In this document: positions 1 to 8,320 of the stretch, piece after piece
Position numbering within the stretch: the stretch's first letter is position 1
Layout: every line of letters starts with the position of its first letter
DNA from: Parolsenella sp958406235
GTDB lineage: Bacteria; Actinomycetota; Coriobacteriia; Coriobacteriales; Atopobiaceae
Reading direction: 5' to 3'
NCBI RefSeq assembly: GCF_039062465.1
Contig: NZ_JBCLNF010000002.1
Span: 186,001 to 250,000, forward strand
Length of the DNA stretch: 64,000 nt
Notes under the pieces: generated by a model
Told to the model about the DNA's origin: nothing
Database searches by the model: none
What the model saw: only the letters and a program-made list of their open reading frames with translations
Program-made: the position numbers and the translations under genes

Positions 1-132
1 TGCCATAGCAGGCGTCGGCGTGAACAGAGCGGCCACGAGCACGGCACAGATCGCGCCAAAGCCGAGGCCCACCCTCTCAAAATGGCCAAGGTTGCCCCTC
101 CGGCCAATACAACGCTTCGTCTTCACGAACAT
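1..132 (-). CDS. N-terminus of a secreted or surface protein (partial)
   Basis: An ATG at 132 on the minus strand opens a frame that is uninterrupted to the window edge (44 codons). The peptide has a basic start (MFVKTKRCIGRRG), then a hydrophobic core (about residues 22-37, GLGFGAICAVLVAALF), then TPTPAMA, which is a typical signal-peptidase I site. The GGAG of GATTGGAGC lies just before the ATG and could serve as ribosome binding site. The gene continues off the left side, so its function cannot be read. Only the export signal is supported. Confidence 0.65.
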   Translation of the reverse strand, partial: MFVKTKRCIGRRGNLGHFERVGLGFGAICAVLVAALFTPTPAMA

Positions 133-366
133 GCTCCAATCCACCTTGCCCCCGGTCTTAGAAGCAATTCCTTAGCAGGCAGGGTGGCCGACGAAACGTT
201 CTCATCGACCACCCCGACTCAAATCCGGTGCATATGATAGTTGAAGCGGGCCCTTAAAGTCCTCTGAAAACATACTTATTGGTTTTCGCTCAGATGCGGA
301 TCAGCCGTCGAGATGGCAAAGCGTGCAAAAGGGCTATTCCTCCAGCAGCCGTCTCCCCATCACCCT
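133..366. other. Intergenic, no gene seen
   Basis: No convincing coding frame in either strand. The stretch is more AT-rich around 225-290 than its surroundings and probably holds the promoter of the partial minus-strand gene at 1-132. I could not pick a reliable -35/-10 pair. Confidence 0.4.
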
Positions 367-369
367 CAA

Positions 370-466
370 AGTTGACAAAGGGACTGTCCCTTTGTCACTC
401 CCTTTGTCACTCCGCGCGGCACCACCTGAAAAAGGGACTGTCCCTTCTGCAGGTTCTTCTGCAGGT
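370..466. repeat. Paired GGGAC-T-GTCCC palindromic repeat, degenerate copy
   Basis: Two palindrome units lie directly after the ecfT stop codon. Unit A (370-399) has the core GACAAAGGGACTGTCCCTTT and is followed by an extra half copy (CCCTTTGTCACT). Unit B (424-454) has the core AAAAGGGACTGTCCCTTCTG and is followed by a duplicated TTCTGCAGGT. The same two units, in perfect form, occur at 45390-45453. The structures can fold on both strands and may terminate the ECF operon. The copy looks decayed compared with the second one. Confidence 0.75.
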
Positions 467-1213
467 TTAGAAGAGCGCGCCGGAGACGATGAGGGCGGCG
501 GCGATGAGGAGTGCTGCGTAGTCGGTGGCGACGAACGGGTAGCGCTTGTAGCTGCTCTCTCGCGTGCGCAGGTAGAAGCCGCGTTGTTCGGCGGCGAGGG
601 CGGTGGCGTCGGTCTTGCCCACCGAGCTCACGAGCAAAGGAATGCACAGCGGCAGCATGAGCTGGACCTTCTTGAAGGGGTTCTTCGTGTCGTACTCCAC
701 GCCGCGCGCGGTCTGGGCCTCCATGATCGCGTTCATCTCCTGGCTGAACACGGGCACGAAGCGCAGCGCCGTCGTAAAGGTGAAGGCGTAGCGATAGGGC
801 ACGTGGAGGATTTCGACGCAGGCGTTCGCGAGGTCGTTCAGCTTGGTGACGGTAAGCATGAGGATGAGCGGCAGCGCCACGCCGAGGAGGCGCAGGCACG
901 CCTTCGAGCCCGTGACCAGGCCGTCGACCGTCATCCACAGCGCGACGACATCGCCCGTGCGCACGAAGGCGGTTTGGAGCGCGAGCATCACCACGGCGAG
1001 CGGGATGAGCAGCTTGAGCAGCGAGAGCAGGTTCTTGAAGACTCCAGCGTAGGCACCCAGCGCGAGCGTGAGGGCAAGCAGGCCCAGAAGCATCGGGTAG
1101 GTGTCGCCGAGGAAGGTCGCGATGATGATGCCCGACGCGAGCGCGAGCTTGGCGATGGGATTCAGGCGATGCAGAACGGTGTCGCCCGGAACGTAGTCGA
1201 TGACATTAACCAC
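467..1213 (-). CDS. ecfT: ECF transporter transmembrane subunit EcfT
   Basis: EcfT (CbiQ family) is the membrane scaffold that couples two EcfA ATPases to a substrate-binding S component. The 248-residue product has several hydrophobic helices (for example LALASGIIIATFLG and LLGVALPLILMLTV near residues 25-45 and 110-130). The charged cytoplasmic region carries AQTARGVEYD, matching the ARG coupling motif of this family. A GTG start at 1213 overlaps the end of the ATPase gene by 8 bases, and GGAGATGAT inside that gene serves as ribosome binding site, so translation is probably coupled. It is the last gene of the Trp-attenuated operon. Confidence 0.85.
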   Translation of the reverse strand: MVNVIDYVPGDTVLHRLNPIAKLALASGIIIATFLGDTYPMLLGLLALTLALGAYAGVFKNLLSLLKLLIPLAVVMLALQTAFVRTGDVVALWMTVDGLVTGSKACLRLLGVALPLILMLTVTKLNDLANACVEILHVPYRYAFTFTTALRFVPVFSQEMNAIMEAQTARGVEYDTKNPFKKVQLMLPLCIPLLVSSVGKTDATALAAEQRGFYLRTRESSYKRYPFVATDYAALLIAAALIVSGALF

Positions 1214-3011
1214 GGCGGATCATCTCCTCGGTGACGCGAACGATGTCGGAAACCTCACTCATGCCGCTGAACTCGGGCGACACGTCAGCCGCAAGGCGTG
1301 CGGAAAGCTCGACGGCCTGGGGCGGCGCGACGTAGGCGCGCTTCATGAGGTCCTCGTTCGCGAAGACCTCGGCGACAGGACCGCGGTCGAGGATCTCGCC
1401 GTTCGCCATGACCACGAGGCGCTCAGCGAAGTCGCTCACGACCTCCATGTCGTGGCAGACCATGATGACGGCGCAGCCGCGCTCGGCCATCTCTCGCACG
1501 GTCTCCATGACGGTCATGCATTCGCGATAGTCAAGGCCGCTCGTGGGCTCATCGAGCAGGACGACGTCCGGATCGGTGACGACGACGCTCGCGAGCGCCA
1601 CCATCTGGCGCTGCCCGCGCGAGAGGGAGAAGGGCGCCTCGTCGAGGGGCAGCCCGAAGCGCAGAGCGACCTGCTCGGCGCGCCTCTTCGCCTCCCGCGC
1701 CTCGACGCCCTGGAGCTCGAGGCCGAAGGCGACCTCCTCGAGGACCGTGTCCTTGCACAGCTGGCGATCCGGATTCTGGAAGAGGGTCGCGCAGCGGGCG
1801 GCAATGGCGCTCGTCGGCACCTCGCGCGTGTCGAGGCCCGCGACGCGAACGCTGCCGGAAGAGGGCTTGAGCAGCCCGTTCAGCAGCTTGGTGAGCGTGG
1901 TCTTGCCGGCGCCGTTCTGGCCCACGACGCCCACGAGCTCGCCGGGATAGACGCGCATCTCGAGGTCGCGCACGGAGGCGCCGCCATGCGGATAGGAGAA
2001 GTTCACGCCCTGGAGCAGAACGACAGGCTCGGCTCCCTCAGCGTGGGGGCGCGAGGCGGGGGCGTGCGGGGACGCGGCGGGGCGGGTCTCCGCCGTCGCG
2101 TCGGCCGCGGCCTGGCCGCCGGCCGCGACGCCCTCGCGAACGCCCACAAGCCCGGCAACGAGAGCCTCGGCCTCGGCCACGTTCAGGCAGGGCTCGCCCG
2201 CTGTGATGAAGCCATCCCTGACGAGGCAGTTCGAGATACGGGCGACGCGCGGGCTGTCGACGCCGATCGCGCGGAGCTCCTCGGAGTGGCAGAACACCTC
2301 GTGTGGCGTGCCGGAGAAGGCGATGTGGCCGCGGTCCATAACGACGATGCGGTCGCAATACTCGGAGAGCAGGGCGACCTTCTGCTCGATGACGACGACG
2401 GTCACGCCCAGGCGTTCGTTCGCCTCGCGCAGCGTCTCAAAGACGAGGCGCGAGCTGGCGGGGTCGAGCGCGGCAGTGGGCTCGTCAAGGACGAGGACGC
2501 GCGGCTCGAGCGCCAGGATCGCGGCAATGGCGACCTTCTGCTTCTGGCCGCCGGACAGCGTCGCGATCTCGCGGTCGCGGAGATCGGAGATACCCACGGT
2601 CTCGAGCGTGGTCGCGATGCGCCCCTCGATCTGGTCGTGCGGCACGCCGAAGTTCTCGAGGCCGAACAGCATCTCGTCCTCTACGACGGACGCGACCATC
2701 TGCGCATCGATGTCCTGGAGTACGCTGCCGACGACGCTCGAGATGTCCGTCAGGGTGACGTCGCAGGTATCCCTGCCGTCGACGAACGTCGCGCCGAAGA
2801 GCTGGCCGGTGAAGTGATGCGGGATGGCGCCGCTCATGACAGCGGCGAGGGTGGACTTGCCGGCTCCGGAGGGGCCGATGATGCCCACGAAGTCTCCCTC
2901 GCTGATGGAGAGGGACACCCGGTCGAGCGCCTTCTCCCCCGCAGGCTCGCCGGATCCGTCATAGGAGAAGCTGACGTCCTTGAGCTCGATGATTGATGTG
3001 CCCGTGGTCAT
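1206..3011 (-). CDS. ECF transporter ATPase, two ABC domains fused (EcfA-EcfA')
   Basis: ATP-hydrolysing subunit powering ECF uptake. One 601-residue chain carries both ABC domains. Domain 1 has Walker A at 46-53 (GPSGAGKS), signature LSGGQ at 152-156 and Walker B VLVLDEPTA. Domain 2, after an Ala/Pro-rich linker (about 290-328), has Walker A GQNGAGKT at 364-371 and a variant signature LSRGQ at 463-467. I chose the ATG at 3011 because AAAGG precedes it and homology begins just after (SIIELKDVSFSYDG). Upstream in-frame codons are rich in Arg/Pro and look non-coding. It lies between an S-component gene and ecfT, which it overlaps. Confidence 0.88.
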   Translation of the reverse strand: MTTGTSIIELKDVSFSYDGSGEPAGEKALDRVSLSISEGDFVGIIGPSGAGKSTLAAVMSGAIPHHFTGQLFGATFVDGRDTCDVTLTDISSVVGSVLQDIDAQMVASVVEDEMLFGLENFGVPHDQIEGRIATTLETVGISDLRDREIATLSGGQKQKVAIAAILALEPRVLVLDEPTAALDPASSRLVFETLREANERLGVTVVVIEQKVALLSEYCDRIVVMDRGHIAFSGTPHEVFCHSEELRAIGVDSPRVARISNCLVRDGFITAGEPCLNVAEAEALVAGLVGVREGVAAGGQAAADATAETRPAASPHAPASRPHAEGAEPVVLLQGVNFSYPHGGASVRDLEMRVYPGELVGVVGQNGAGKTTLTKLLNGLLKPSSGSVRVAGLDTREVPTSAIAARCATLFQNPDRQLCKDTVLEEVAFGLELQGVEAREAKRRAEQVALRFGLPLDEAPFSLSRGQRQMVALASVVVTDPDVVLLDEPTSGLDYRECMTVMETVREMAERGCAVIMVCHDMEVVSDFAERLVVMANGEILDRGPVAEVFANEDLMKRAYVAPPQAVELSARLAADVSPEFSGMSEVSDIVRVTEEMIRRG

Positions 3012-3202
3012 GGTGGATGGGGCCTTTCGAAGCGGTCGGGTTTGTATGGACATGCGCGGCGCGGAACGTGGGTGGTGCGAAACACGCACGAGGCGCGGGC
3101 GCGCGATGCGGGACGAGCGGTCGTACGAGAACAGCCGACATGGCCGCGGCGCACGAAAAGGCGCCGGCCCGCATGAGAGCCAGCGCCAACATCGTATCTA
3201 AG

Positions 3203-3754
3203 TTACTTGCCAAGAACCTTGACGAGCGGGATATAGAGCGCCTGGACGACGGCCGCGTTGAACACGGCGGTGCCGAGGACGAGCGGGACCTTGACCATGG
3301 CGCTGGCGATCGGGGCGCCCATCATCACGGTGCCGATGGCGGCGAAGAGGGCGCCGGAGACGAGCGTTGTCAGGAAGGTGGCTACGAGTGGGGTCAGGGC
3401 GAAGCCACCGGACTTGCGGTCAAGGCTGCAGAGACCAAACATCACGGCGGCGGCAACGGTCTCGGTGAGGAAGTTCAGGCCGGGAATGGACGTCGTGATC
3501 TGAATGACGCAGGCGGAGACGACGGCGTAGATGACGGACTGGACGAGGTTGGCGCGGGTGAGGATGATCGCGAGCGCGTAGGCGGCGATGATGAACTGCG
3601 GCTTGATGCCAACGGTGGCCAGGGCGTTGCCCACGGTCATGTTGAGGATGAATCCGGCGGCGAGCAGAATCGCCAGCAGGACGAGGGACTTGATGTCGAC
3701 GAGGCCATTGGACTTGGCAGAGGCGGAGACGGTGCGGGCTTCGGCGCTGGCCAT
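3203..3754 (-). CDS. TrpP-like ECF S component, copy 1
   Basis: Predicted substrate-binding membrane subunit of an ECF importer, most like the tryptophan-specific TrpP family by my reading (the R-x-N-x-x-Q-S-V / TT-S-I-PG-L pattern and its position after helix 3). The 183 residues form about six hydrophobic helices. It shares VLLAILLAAGFILN near the N-terminus, and a similar overall layout, with the next gene upstream, so the two are tandem paralogues. The ATG at 3754 is preceded by GAAGGGAT. The Trp assignment rests on the family resemblance plus the Trp-codon leader upstream; binding itself is not shown. Confidence 0.72.
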   Translation of the reverse strand: MASAEARTVSASAKSNGLVDIKSLVLLAILLAAGFILNMTVGNALATVGIKPQFIIAAYALAIILTRANLVQSVIYAVVSACVIQITTSIPGLNFLTETVAAAVMFGLCSLDRKSGGFALTPLVATFLTTLVSGALFAAIGTVMMGAPIASAMVKVPLVLGTAVFNAAVVQALYIPLVKVLGK

Positions 3755-3882
3755 AGTGGAATCCCTTCGGGTGAGCTTTGCGTGAGGTGGTGCCGGCATG
3801 CCGAGTCGAGGTGATGCCGGCGGGGTGACGCTTTCCGAGTCGCGCCTAGCGGCGGGCGTAAGCGGCGTCCAGAGCCGGGAGG

Positions 3883-4452
3883 CTAGTCGTTGAGCTTGAG
3901 GGCCTTCTTGATGGGGACGTAGAGCGCGGCGACGAGGATCGCGTTGAAGACGGCGGTGAGCATGATGACGGGGAGCATCGCGGCGGCGAGCTGCTCGGCA
4001 GCGCCGACCATCGCGATCTTGATGACCATGAAGATGACGCCGGAGACCGCGGTTGCCGCGAAGGTGGCGACAGCGGCGGCAACCGGGCTGACGGAGCCCT
4101 TCTTGGCGGCGGCGGACACAATGCCGGCCATGAGCATGGCGGAGACGCCCTCGGCGGCGAAGTCGATGAAGGGCGAAGTCGTGGTGAGCTGGATCACGGC
4201 GGCGGAGATGAGGCCGATGACGAGCGCCTGGGGGATGTTCGGGCGGACGACGAGGATCGTGATGCAGAAGGCGGAGATAATGAACTCGGGGGAGATCATG
4301 CCGCCCGACATCGTGGAGATAGCCTTGCCGAGGGTGAAGTTCAGGATGAAGCCGGCGGCGAGCAGGATGGCGAGCAGGACGAGGGCCTTGAGGTCGAGGG
4401 CGTCGGTGGACTTGGCGGAGACGGTGCGGGCCTGCTGGGTGTTCTCGGACAT
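3883..4452 (-). CDS. TrpP-like ECF S component, copy 2
   Basis: First structural gene of the attenuated operon. The 189-residue membrane protein has about six helices and is paralogous to the gene at 3203-3754. Both share the N-terminal V-S-A-K-S stretch and VLLAILLAAGFILN, with similar later segments (for example RPNIPQALVIGLISA against RANLVQSVIYAVVSA). AAGGAAGGAAT precedes the ATG at 4452. Two S components in one operon could bind different but related aromatic compounds to a shared EcfAT module, or could reflect a recent duplication. The leader peptide 150 bases upstream predicts regulation by charged tRNA-Trp. Confidence 0.75.
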   Translation of the reverse strand: MSENTQQARTVSAKSTDALDLKALVLLAILLAAGFILNFTLGKAISTMSGGMISPEFIISAFCITILVVRPNIPQALVIGLISAAVIQLTTTSPFIDFAAEGVSAMLMAGIVSAAAKKGSVSPVAAAVATFAATAVSGVIFMVIKIAMVGAAEQLAAAMLPVIMLTAVFNAILVAALYVPIKKALKLND

Positions 4453-4535
4453 TTTTGGATTCCTTCCTTTGTTCCCGGTTGGTCGTCGGGATTGCTTGAC
4501 TTGCTATGGCTAAAGCTTGCGGACATAGCCGCGAT

Positions 4536-4570
4536 ACGAAAAAAGGGCCCCCGGTCGCCCGGGAGCCCTT
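4536..4570 (-). terminator. Attenuator terminator of the trp-type leader
   Basis: On the minus strand AAGGGCTCCCGG pairs with CCGGGGGCCCTT around a GCGA loop and is followed by a T run. It sits 31 bases after the leader-peptide stop and 84 bases before the first structural gene, which is the position expected of an attenuator. The competing antiterminator fold was not worked out in detail. Confidence 0.85.
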
Positions 4571-4600
4571 CTAATCGCGAAAAATATGGCGCGACAAGAC

Positions 4601-4663
4601 TCACCATCGACCGAGAGAGATCGAGTTGCGCCACCACCAGTTGTTGTTCTGGGACTTGAACAT
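4601..4663 (-). CDS. Tryptophan leader peptide (20 aa, three consecutive Trp)
   Basis: A 20-codon frame reads MFKSQNNNWWWRNSISLGRW, with three adjacent TGG codons (4631-4639) and a fourth as the last codon before TGA. GAGAGGAG precedes the ATG by 7 bases, a strong ribosome binding site. A terminator hairpin follows. Together these are the parts of a classical attenuator: ribosome stalling at the Trp codons when charged tRNA-Trp is scarce would favour read-through into the ECF transporter genes. The peptide is not a homologue I can name; the call rests on composition and position. Confidence 0.88.
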   Translation of the reverse strand: MFKSQNNNWWWRNSISLGRW

Positions 4664-4723
4664 GTTGGCACTCCTCTCTGCTCTCTCGACTTCGATTCAA
4701 TACGCTCTTGCACGTTGCCGGAG

Positions 4724-4753
4724 ACTATACGCGCATCCCCCGCGCAGAAGCAA
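4724..4753 (-). promoter_or_regulatory. Promoter of the attenuated ECF operon
   Basis: Minus-strand TTGCTT (4748-4753) and TATAGT (4724-4729) are separated by 18 bases, and the leader ribosome binding site follows about 45 bases downstream. Good sigma-70-type fit, at the expected place. Confidence 0.6.
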
Positions 4754-4906
4754 GGGCCTTTTCTGTAAACGATGCGTTACGTTGCGTATGCGCAGGTAGA
4801 TGACCCGTTTTTGTCAATCGGCGAATGGCCGCAAGCCCCCCGACAACGTATGCTGCCCATCCCCGCGAGCCCAGGGCACACGCCGCCCGCCGTCCTCGCA
4901 CGCCTC

Positions 4907-6073
4907 CTACTTCGTCATCTTCTCGCGCCAGCCGTCGAGACGATCGAGGGCGGCCTTCAGCACCTCGTCAGACTTGGCGAAGTGGAAGCGTACGAAGCGG
5001 TTCTCCGGCGTGTCATAGAAGCAGCTCGCAGGCACCGTGCCCACGCCCACCTTCTTGATGAGGTCCACCGCGCAGTCATAATCGCTCTCGTAGCCCAGGC
5101 TCGAGACGTCGGCCATAACGTAGTAGGCGCCCTGCGGCTCAATGAAATCGAAGCCGAGGCTGCGCAAGCCGTCGCAGAACAGGTCGCGCTTGTGGGTGTA
5201 GAGCGCCGTGAGCTCGTCATAGTAGGACTGCGGCAGCTCGAGGCCCGCAACGGCCGCCTCCATGAGAGGAGCCGCGGCGCCCACGGTAAGGAAGTCATGC
5301 ACCTTGCGCGCGCGGTCGATGACATCTGCCGGCGCGATGACGTAGCCCAGGCGCCAGCCGGTCATGCTGTAGGTCTTCGAGAGCGAGCTGCAGGAGAGCG
5401 TACGCTTCTCCATGCCCGGCAGGCTCGCAAAGTAGATGTGCTCGTACGGTGCGTACACGATGTGCTCGTAGACCTCGTCGGTGATGACCCATAGGTCGTA
5501 CTTCTCGGCCATCTTGGCAATAAACTCGAGCTCGGCGCGCGAGAAAACGTGGCCGCAGGGGTTAGATGGGTTGCACAGGATCAATGCCTTCGTGCCCGGC
5601 ACGGCGCACGCCGCCTCGAGCTCGGCCTCATCGAAGGTGAAGGTGGGCGCGTGGAGCTCCACGTACGTGGGGTCTGCGCCACACAGGATCGTATCGGCTC
5701 CGTAGTTCTCGTAGAACGGCGAGAAGATCACGACGCGGTCGCCGGGGTTGGTGACCGTCATGACGGAGCACATCATGGCCTCGGTCGACCCGCAGGTGAC
5801 GACGATCTGGGTCTCAGGGTCGATATCGATGCCCATGCGCGGGCTCTGCTTGGCAGCAAGCGCCGCGCGGAAGTTGGGCGCTCCCCAGGTAATGGCGTAC
5901 TGGTGCGGGCCCTTGTGGGCGACCTCGGCAAGGCGGTCGGTGATTTCCGCAGGGGGATCGAAATCAGGGAAGCCCTGTGACAGGTTGATCGCGTCGTACT
6001 TCATGGAAACGCGCGTCATGCGGCGAATCACGGAATCCGTGAACTGCGACGTGCGCTGGCTGAGCTCTTGCAT
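4907..6073 (-). CDS. PLP-dependent class I/II aminotransferase
   Basis: Fold-type I aminotransferase of the aspartate/kynurenine aminotransferase group, 388 residues, which is the normal length. Visible motifs are INLSQGFPDF near the N-terminus, the substrate/PLP region NPSNPCGHVF, the ITDEVYEH stretch, and SLSKTYSMTGWRLGY holding the PLP-binding lysine. The ATG at 6073 is chosen because CGGGAGG precedes it and the family start (MQELSQRTSQFTDSVIRRM) fits; the longer upstream frame is Arg-rich and unsupported. It ends just before the promoter of the Trp-regulated operon. An aromatic amino acid substrate is possible but not shown. Confidence 0.85.
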   Translation of the reverse strand: MQELSQRTSQFTDSVIRRMTRVSMKYDAINLSQGFPDFDPPAEITDRLAEVAHKGPHQYAITWGAPNFRAALAAKQSPRMGIDIDPETQIVVTCGSTEAMMCSVMTVTNPGDRVVIFSPFYENYGADTILCGADPTYVELHAPTFTFDEAELEAACAVPGTKALILCNPSNPCGHVFSRAELEFIAKMAEKYDLWVITDEVYEHIVYAPYEHIYFASLPGMEKRTLSCSSLSKTYSMTGWRLGYVIAPADVIDRARKVHDFLTVGAAAPLMEAAVAGLELPQSYYDELTALYTHKRDLFCDGLRSLGFDFIEPQGAYYVMADVSSLGYESDYDCAVDLIKKVGVGTVPASCFYDTPENRFVRFHFAKSDEVLKAALDRLDGWREKMTK

Positions 6074-6212
6074 GCTTGCCTCCCGTAGTGGCGAATAGTC
6101 CTCGAGCCACGCTACCACCGCAACGTTGCGCTTCGATAACGGGAGGAGATTGGTTTTTGCCTTGCTGGCGCGACGGCACGCTTGGCCGCCAACCACGCCA
6201 AATCGCAGCCGT

Positions 6213-6248
6213 GGCATCGCCAGGCGCCATGCGGCATCGCCAGGCGCC
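6213..6248. repeat. 20-bp-period tandem duplication
   Basis: GGCATCGCCAGGCGCC occurs at 6213-6228 and again at 6233-6248, with a third partial GGCATC after it. It lies in the gap between the aminotransferase and the CapA-like gene, outside coding sequence. Confidence 0.6.
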
Positions 6249-6295
6249 CACGGCATCCGCGGACGTCGCACGCGACGGTCCCGCTATCGAGCGCG

Positions 6296-8077
6296 CTACA
6301 CGTCGATCGTGACGTCATCGCCAATGACCTCGCGCGTCTGGTCTATGAGCCAGGAATGCGGGTCATCGAGGGTCGAAAGGAGCTCGTTCGCGCGGGCGTC
6401 CTCGTCCGAGTAGCCCTTCACGAAGCGAACCACGTCAGTATCGCCCACCATGTGCTCGACAAGCGGGTGCCACACGACATTCTCGACGGCGATACCGCCC
6501 GGGCCGACGTTGTCCCCCGCCTCGTCCGTGCGGACGAAGTCGAAGGTGATCATGCCGCTCATGATGCAATCCGGGTTGCCGCCATAGCCGGCGAGGAAGT
6601 CTCCCAGCCCGTAGGCGCAGAGCATCTTGCCGCCACCCGAGCGGCTCACCCACTCGACCGGCTGAATCACGTGAACATGGCTGCCAATCACCACGTCAAC
6701 GCCGGCGTCGGCGCACACCTGCGCCATCTCGCGCTGCTCGTCGCTCGGCTCGTTCTTGTACTCCGCGCCCCAGTGCATGTAGACGAGGACGACGTCCGCC
6801 ACCTTGCGCGCCTGAGCAACCTCCTCCTTGAGCCTATCTGCGTCGTAGGGAACGGCATAGTAGTCATTGGGGAGATCGCTCTGCTCGTAACCATTCTGGC
6901 CATAGCTATACGAGAGCGCGGCAACTTTGATGCCGTTGCACTCCACGACGCGAACCGTCGCGCGGTCCTCCTCGCTCGCATAGCTGCCGATGGTGACGAG
7001 GCCCGACTTGCTGTTCCAGACCTCCTGGGCATGCTCGATCGAGGGTGTCCAAGTGTCATAGGTGTGGTTCGAGTTGGTCGCGACGATTCGCCAGCCGGTG
7101 TCAGCCACGGCGTCTGCCATGGAGTCCGGCGTGTTGTAGCTGGGATAGCCCATGTAATCGAAGCGGTCCGTGCCACCGAGCGTCGTCTCCTGGTTCACGA
7201 AGGAGACATCGCACTGGTCTTGGATGAACGGCTTCACCTCGCGGTAGAAGGGCGTGAAGTCATACTCGCCGTCACCGGTGGAACCCGCCCAGGAATCCGC
7301 GAGTTTGAGGAGGTTCTCGTTGATGAGGTTGTCACCCACGGCAGAGAAGCTCATGCGCCCCTCGCCGCTTGCGGTCCTGCGCCCAGCGTCGAGCACCTTG
7401 GTCGCGGGAGCCGTCGGGTCTGCGGAGGCGGGCTCGGTCGTTGCCGCGACGGAAGTGGTCGCAGCCGCGGGCTCAGGCTCCTCCTGAGGCCTGACCAGGC
7501 CGGCGACGCATCCGGAAATACCACGCACGATAAGGACGAGAAGGACGACGGCAAGAACGCCCGCCGCGATGAAGCCCCACTTCGGCCCCACCGACCGCCT
7601 GGGCTTGAGGGACTTAAAGCCCCAGCCACCATTGCTCGCGATGGTCTTGTGCATCTGGGGGACGTTCTCCGTGCTCCAACCCAAGGGGCGCTGCTGCTGC
7701 GGACGCCTGCGAGGACGCGGAGCGCGGTCATCAGGGATTGCCGAGCGACCGTAGGACGAGTACTCAGCCGAACCATATTCGCTGCGATGAGCAGGGCCCG
7801 AGCGGTGGTAGCCCCCGCGCTCCCCCGGACGCTCGCCGGAAACGGAGCGGCGGCGCGCGTTGGGAAGCGATGCCGCAGCGCTTCTACCCTCGGCGGGATC
7901 GATGCGGCGACCGTCCTTGCGCGGGCGCGAAGGACGCGCGCCATAGCCTCCCGAGGAGGACTCGCGCGCAGGGCCCCGGCGCGCGGGCTGCGCATCGGCA
8001 TGCGGATAGGACGCCCGACGCTCGTTTACGTCAGGCTCGTCATGCTGCCACCAGGCGCCGTCCGACGGCTCCCCCAT
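6296..8077 (-). CDS. Membrane-anchored CapA/PgsA-type metallophosphatase-fold protein
   Basis: 593 residues. The first 160 or so are low-complexity, rich in Arg, Ser, Gly and Pro, and probably cytoplasmic and disordered. One hydrophobic segment follows (about 165-192, WGFIAAGVLAVVLLVLIVRG), then an Ala/Thr/Pro-rich linker, then the CapA domain (about 235-590). CapA landmarks are FSAVGDNLI, the HWGAEYKNEPSDEQ stretch, the VIGSHVHVIQPVEW motif and YGLGDFLAGY. CapA proteins belong to the calcineurin-like fold group linked with poly-gamma-glutamate or other envelope polymers. I set the ATG at 8077, after GGAGGG; the same frame stays open far upstream antisense to the helicase gene, but that part is a shadow. 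Confidence 0.8.
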   Translation of the reverse strand: MGEPSDGAWWQHDEPDVNERRASYPHADAQPARRGPARESSSGGYGARPSRPRKDGRRIDPAEGRSAAASLPNARRRSVSGERPGERGGYHRSGPAHRSEYGSAEYSSYGRSAIPDDRAPRPRRRPQQQRPLGWSTENVPQMHKTIASNGGWGFKSLKPRRSVGPKWGFIAAGVLAVVLLVLIVRGISGCVAGLVRPQEEPEPAAATTSVAATTEPASADPTAPATKVLDAGRRTASGEGRMSFSAVGDNLINENLLKLADSWAGSTGDGEYDFTPFYREVKPFIQDQCDVSFVNQETTLGGTDRFDYMGYPSYNTPDSMADAVADTGWRIVATNSNHTYDTWTPSIEHAQEVWNSKSGLVTIGSYASEEDRATVRVVECNGIKVAALSYSYGQNGYEQSDLPNDYYAVPYDADRLKEEVAQARKVADVVLVYMHWGAEYKNEPSDEQREMAQVCADAGVDVVIGSHVHVIQPVEWVSRSGGGKMLCAYGLGDFLAGYGGNPDCIMSGMITFDFVRTDEAGDNVGPGGIAVENVVWHPLVEHMVGDTDVVRFVKGYSDEDARANELLSTLDDPHSWLIDQTREVIGDDVTIDV

Positions 8078-8320
8078 CGCGCATCCCTCCGGCTCGGTTG
8101 CGTTCGAATTGCGAATTTGTCCGCGAAATCCCTCGTTAGCACATAAGCGTAACCCCTTTGAGCTGCGCGATAAGCATACTTCCGCTACAGTGTTCTCGTC
8201 TAATCGATAATCGGTATACCAACGGCCGCGAGCGTAGCAACCCGCCGCCCGCCTAGCCGCAGACGAGGAGCCGGGGCGAACCTCCGCCCCAAGCCCTCCC
8301 CACAGATAGGAACGAACTAC

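Noticed and set aside
370..466. CRISPR-like array made of the GGGAC-T-GTCCC units
   Set aside because: Only two units per site, with different arms and no spacers of regular length.
279..470. Short plus-strand frame across the palindromic repeats at the left end
   Set aside because: It is encoded by the repeats themselves, has no ribosome site and no family.
4341..4713. Longer minus-strand frames overlapping the trp leader
   Set aside because: They cross the terminator hairpin and have no domain. The 20-codon Trp-rich frame with its own strong ribosome site explains the region.
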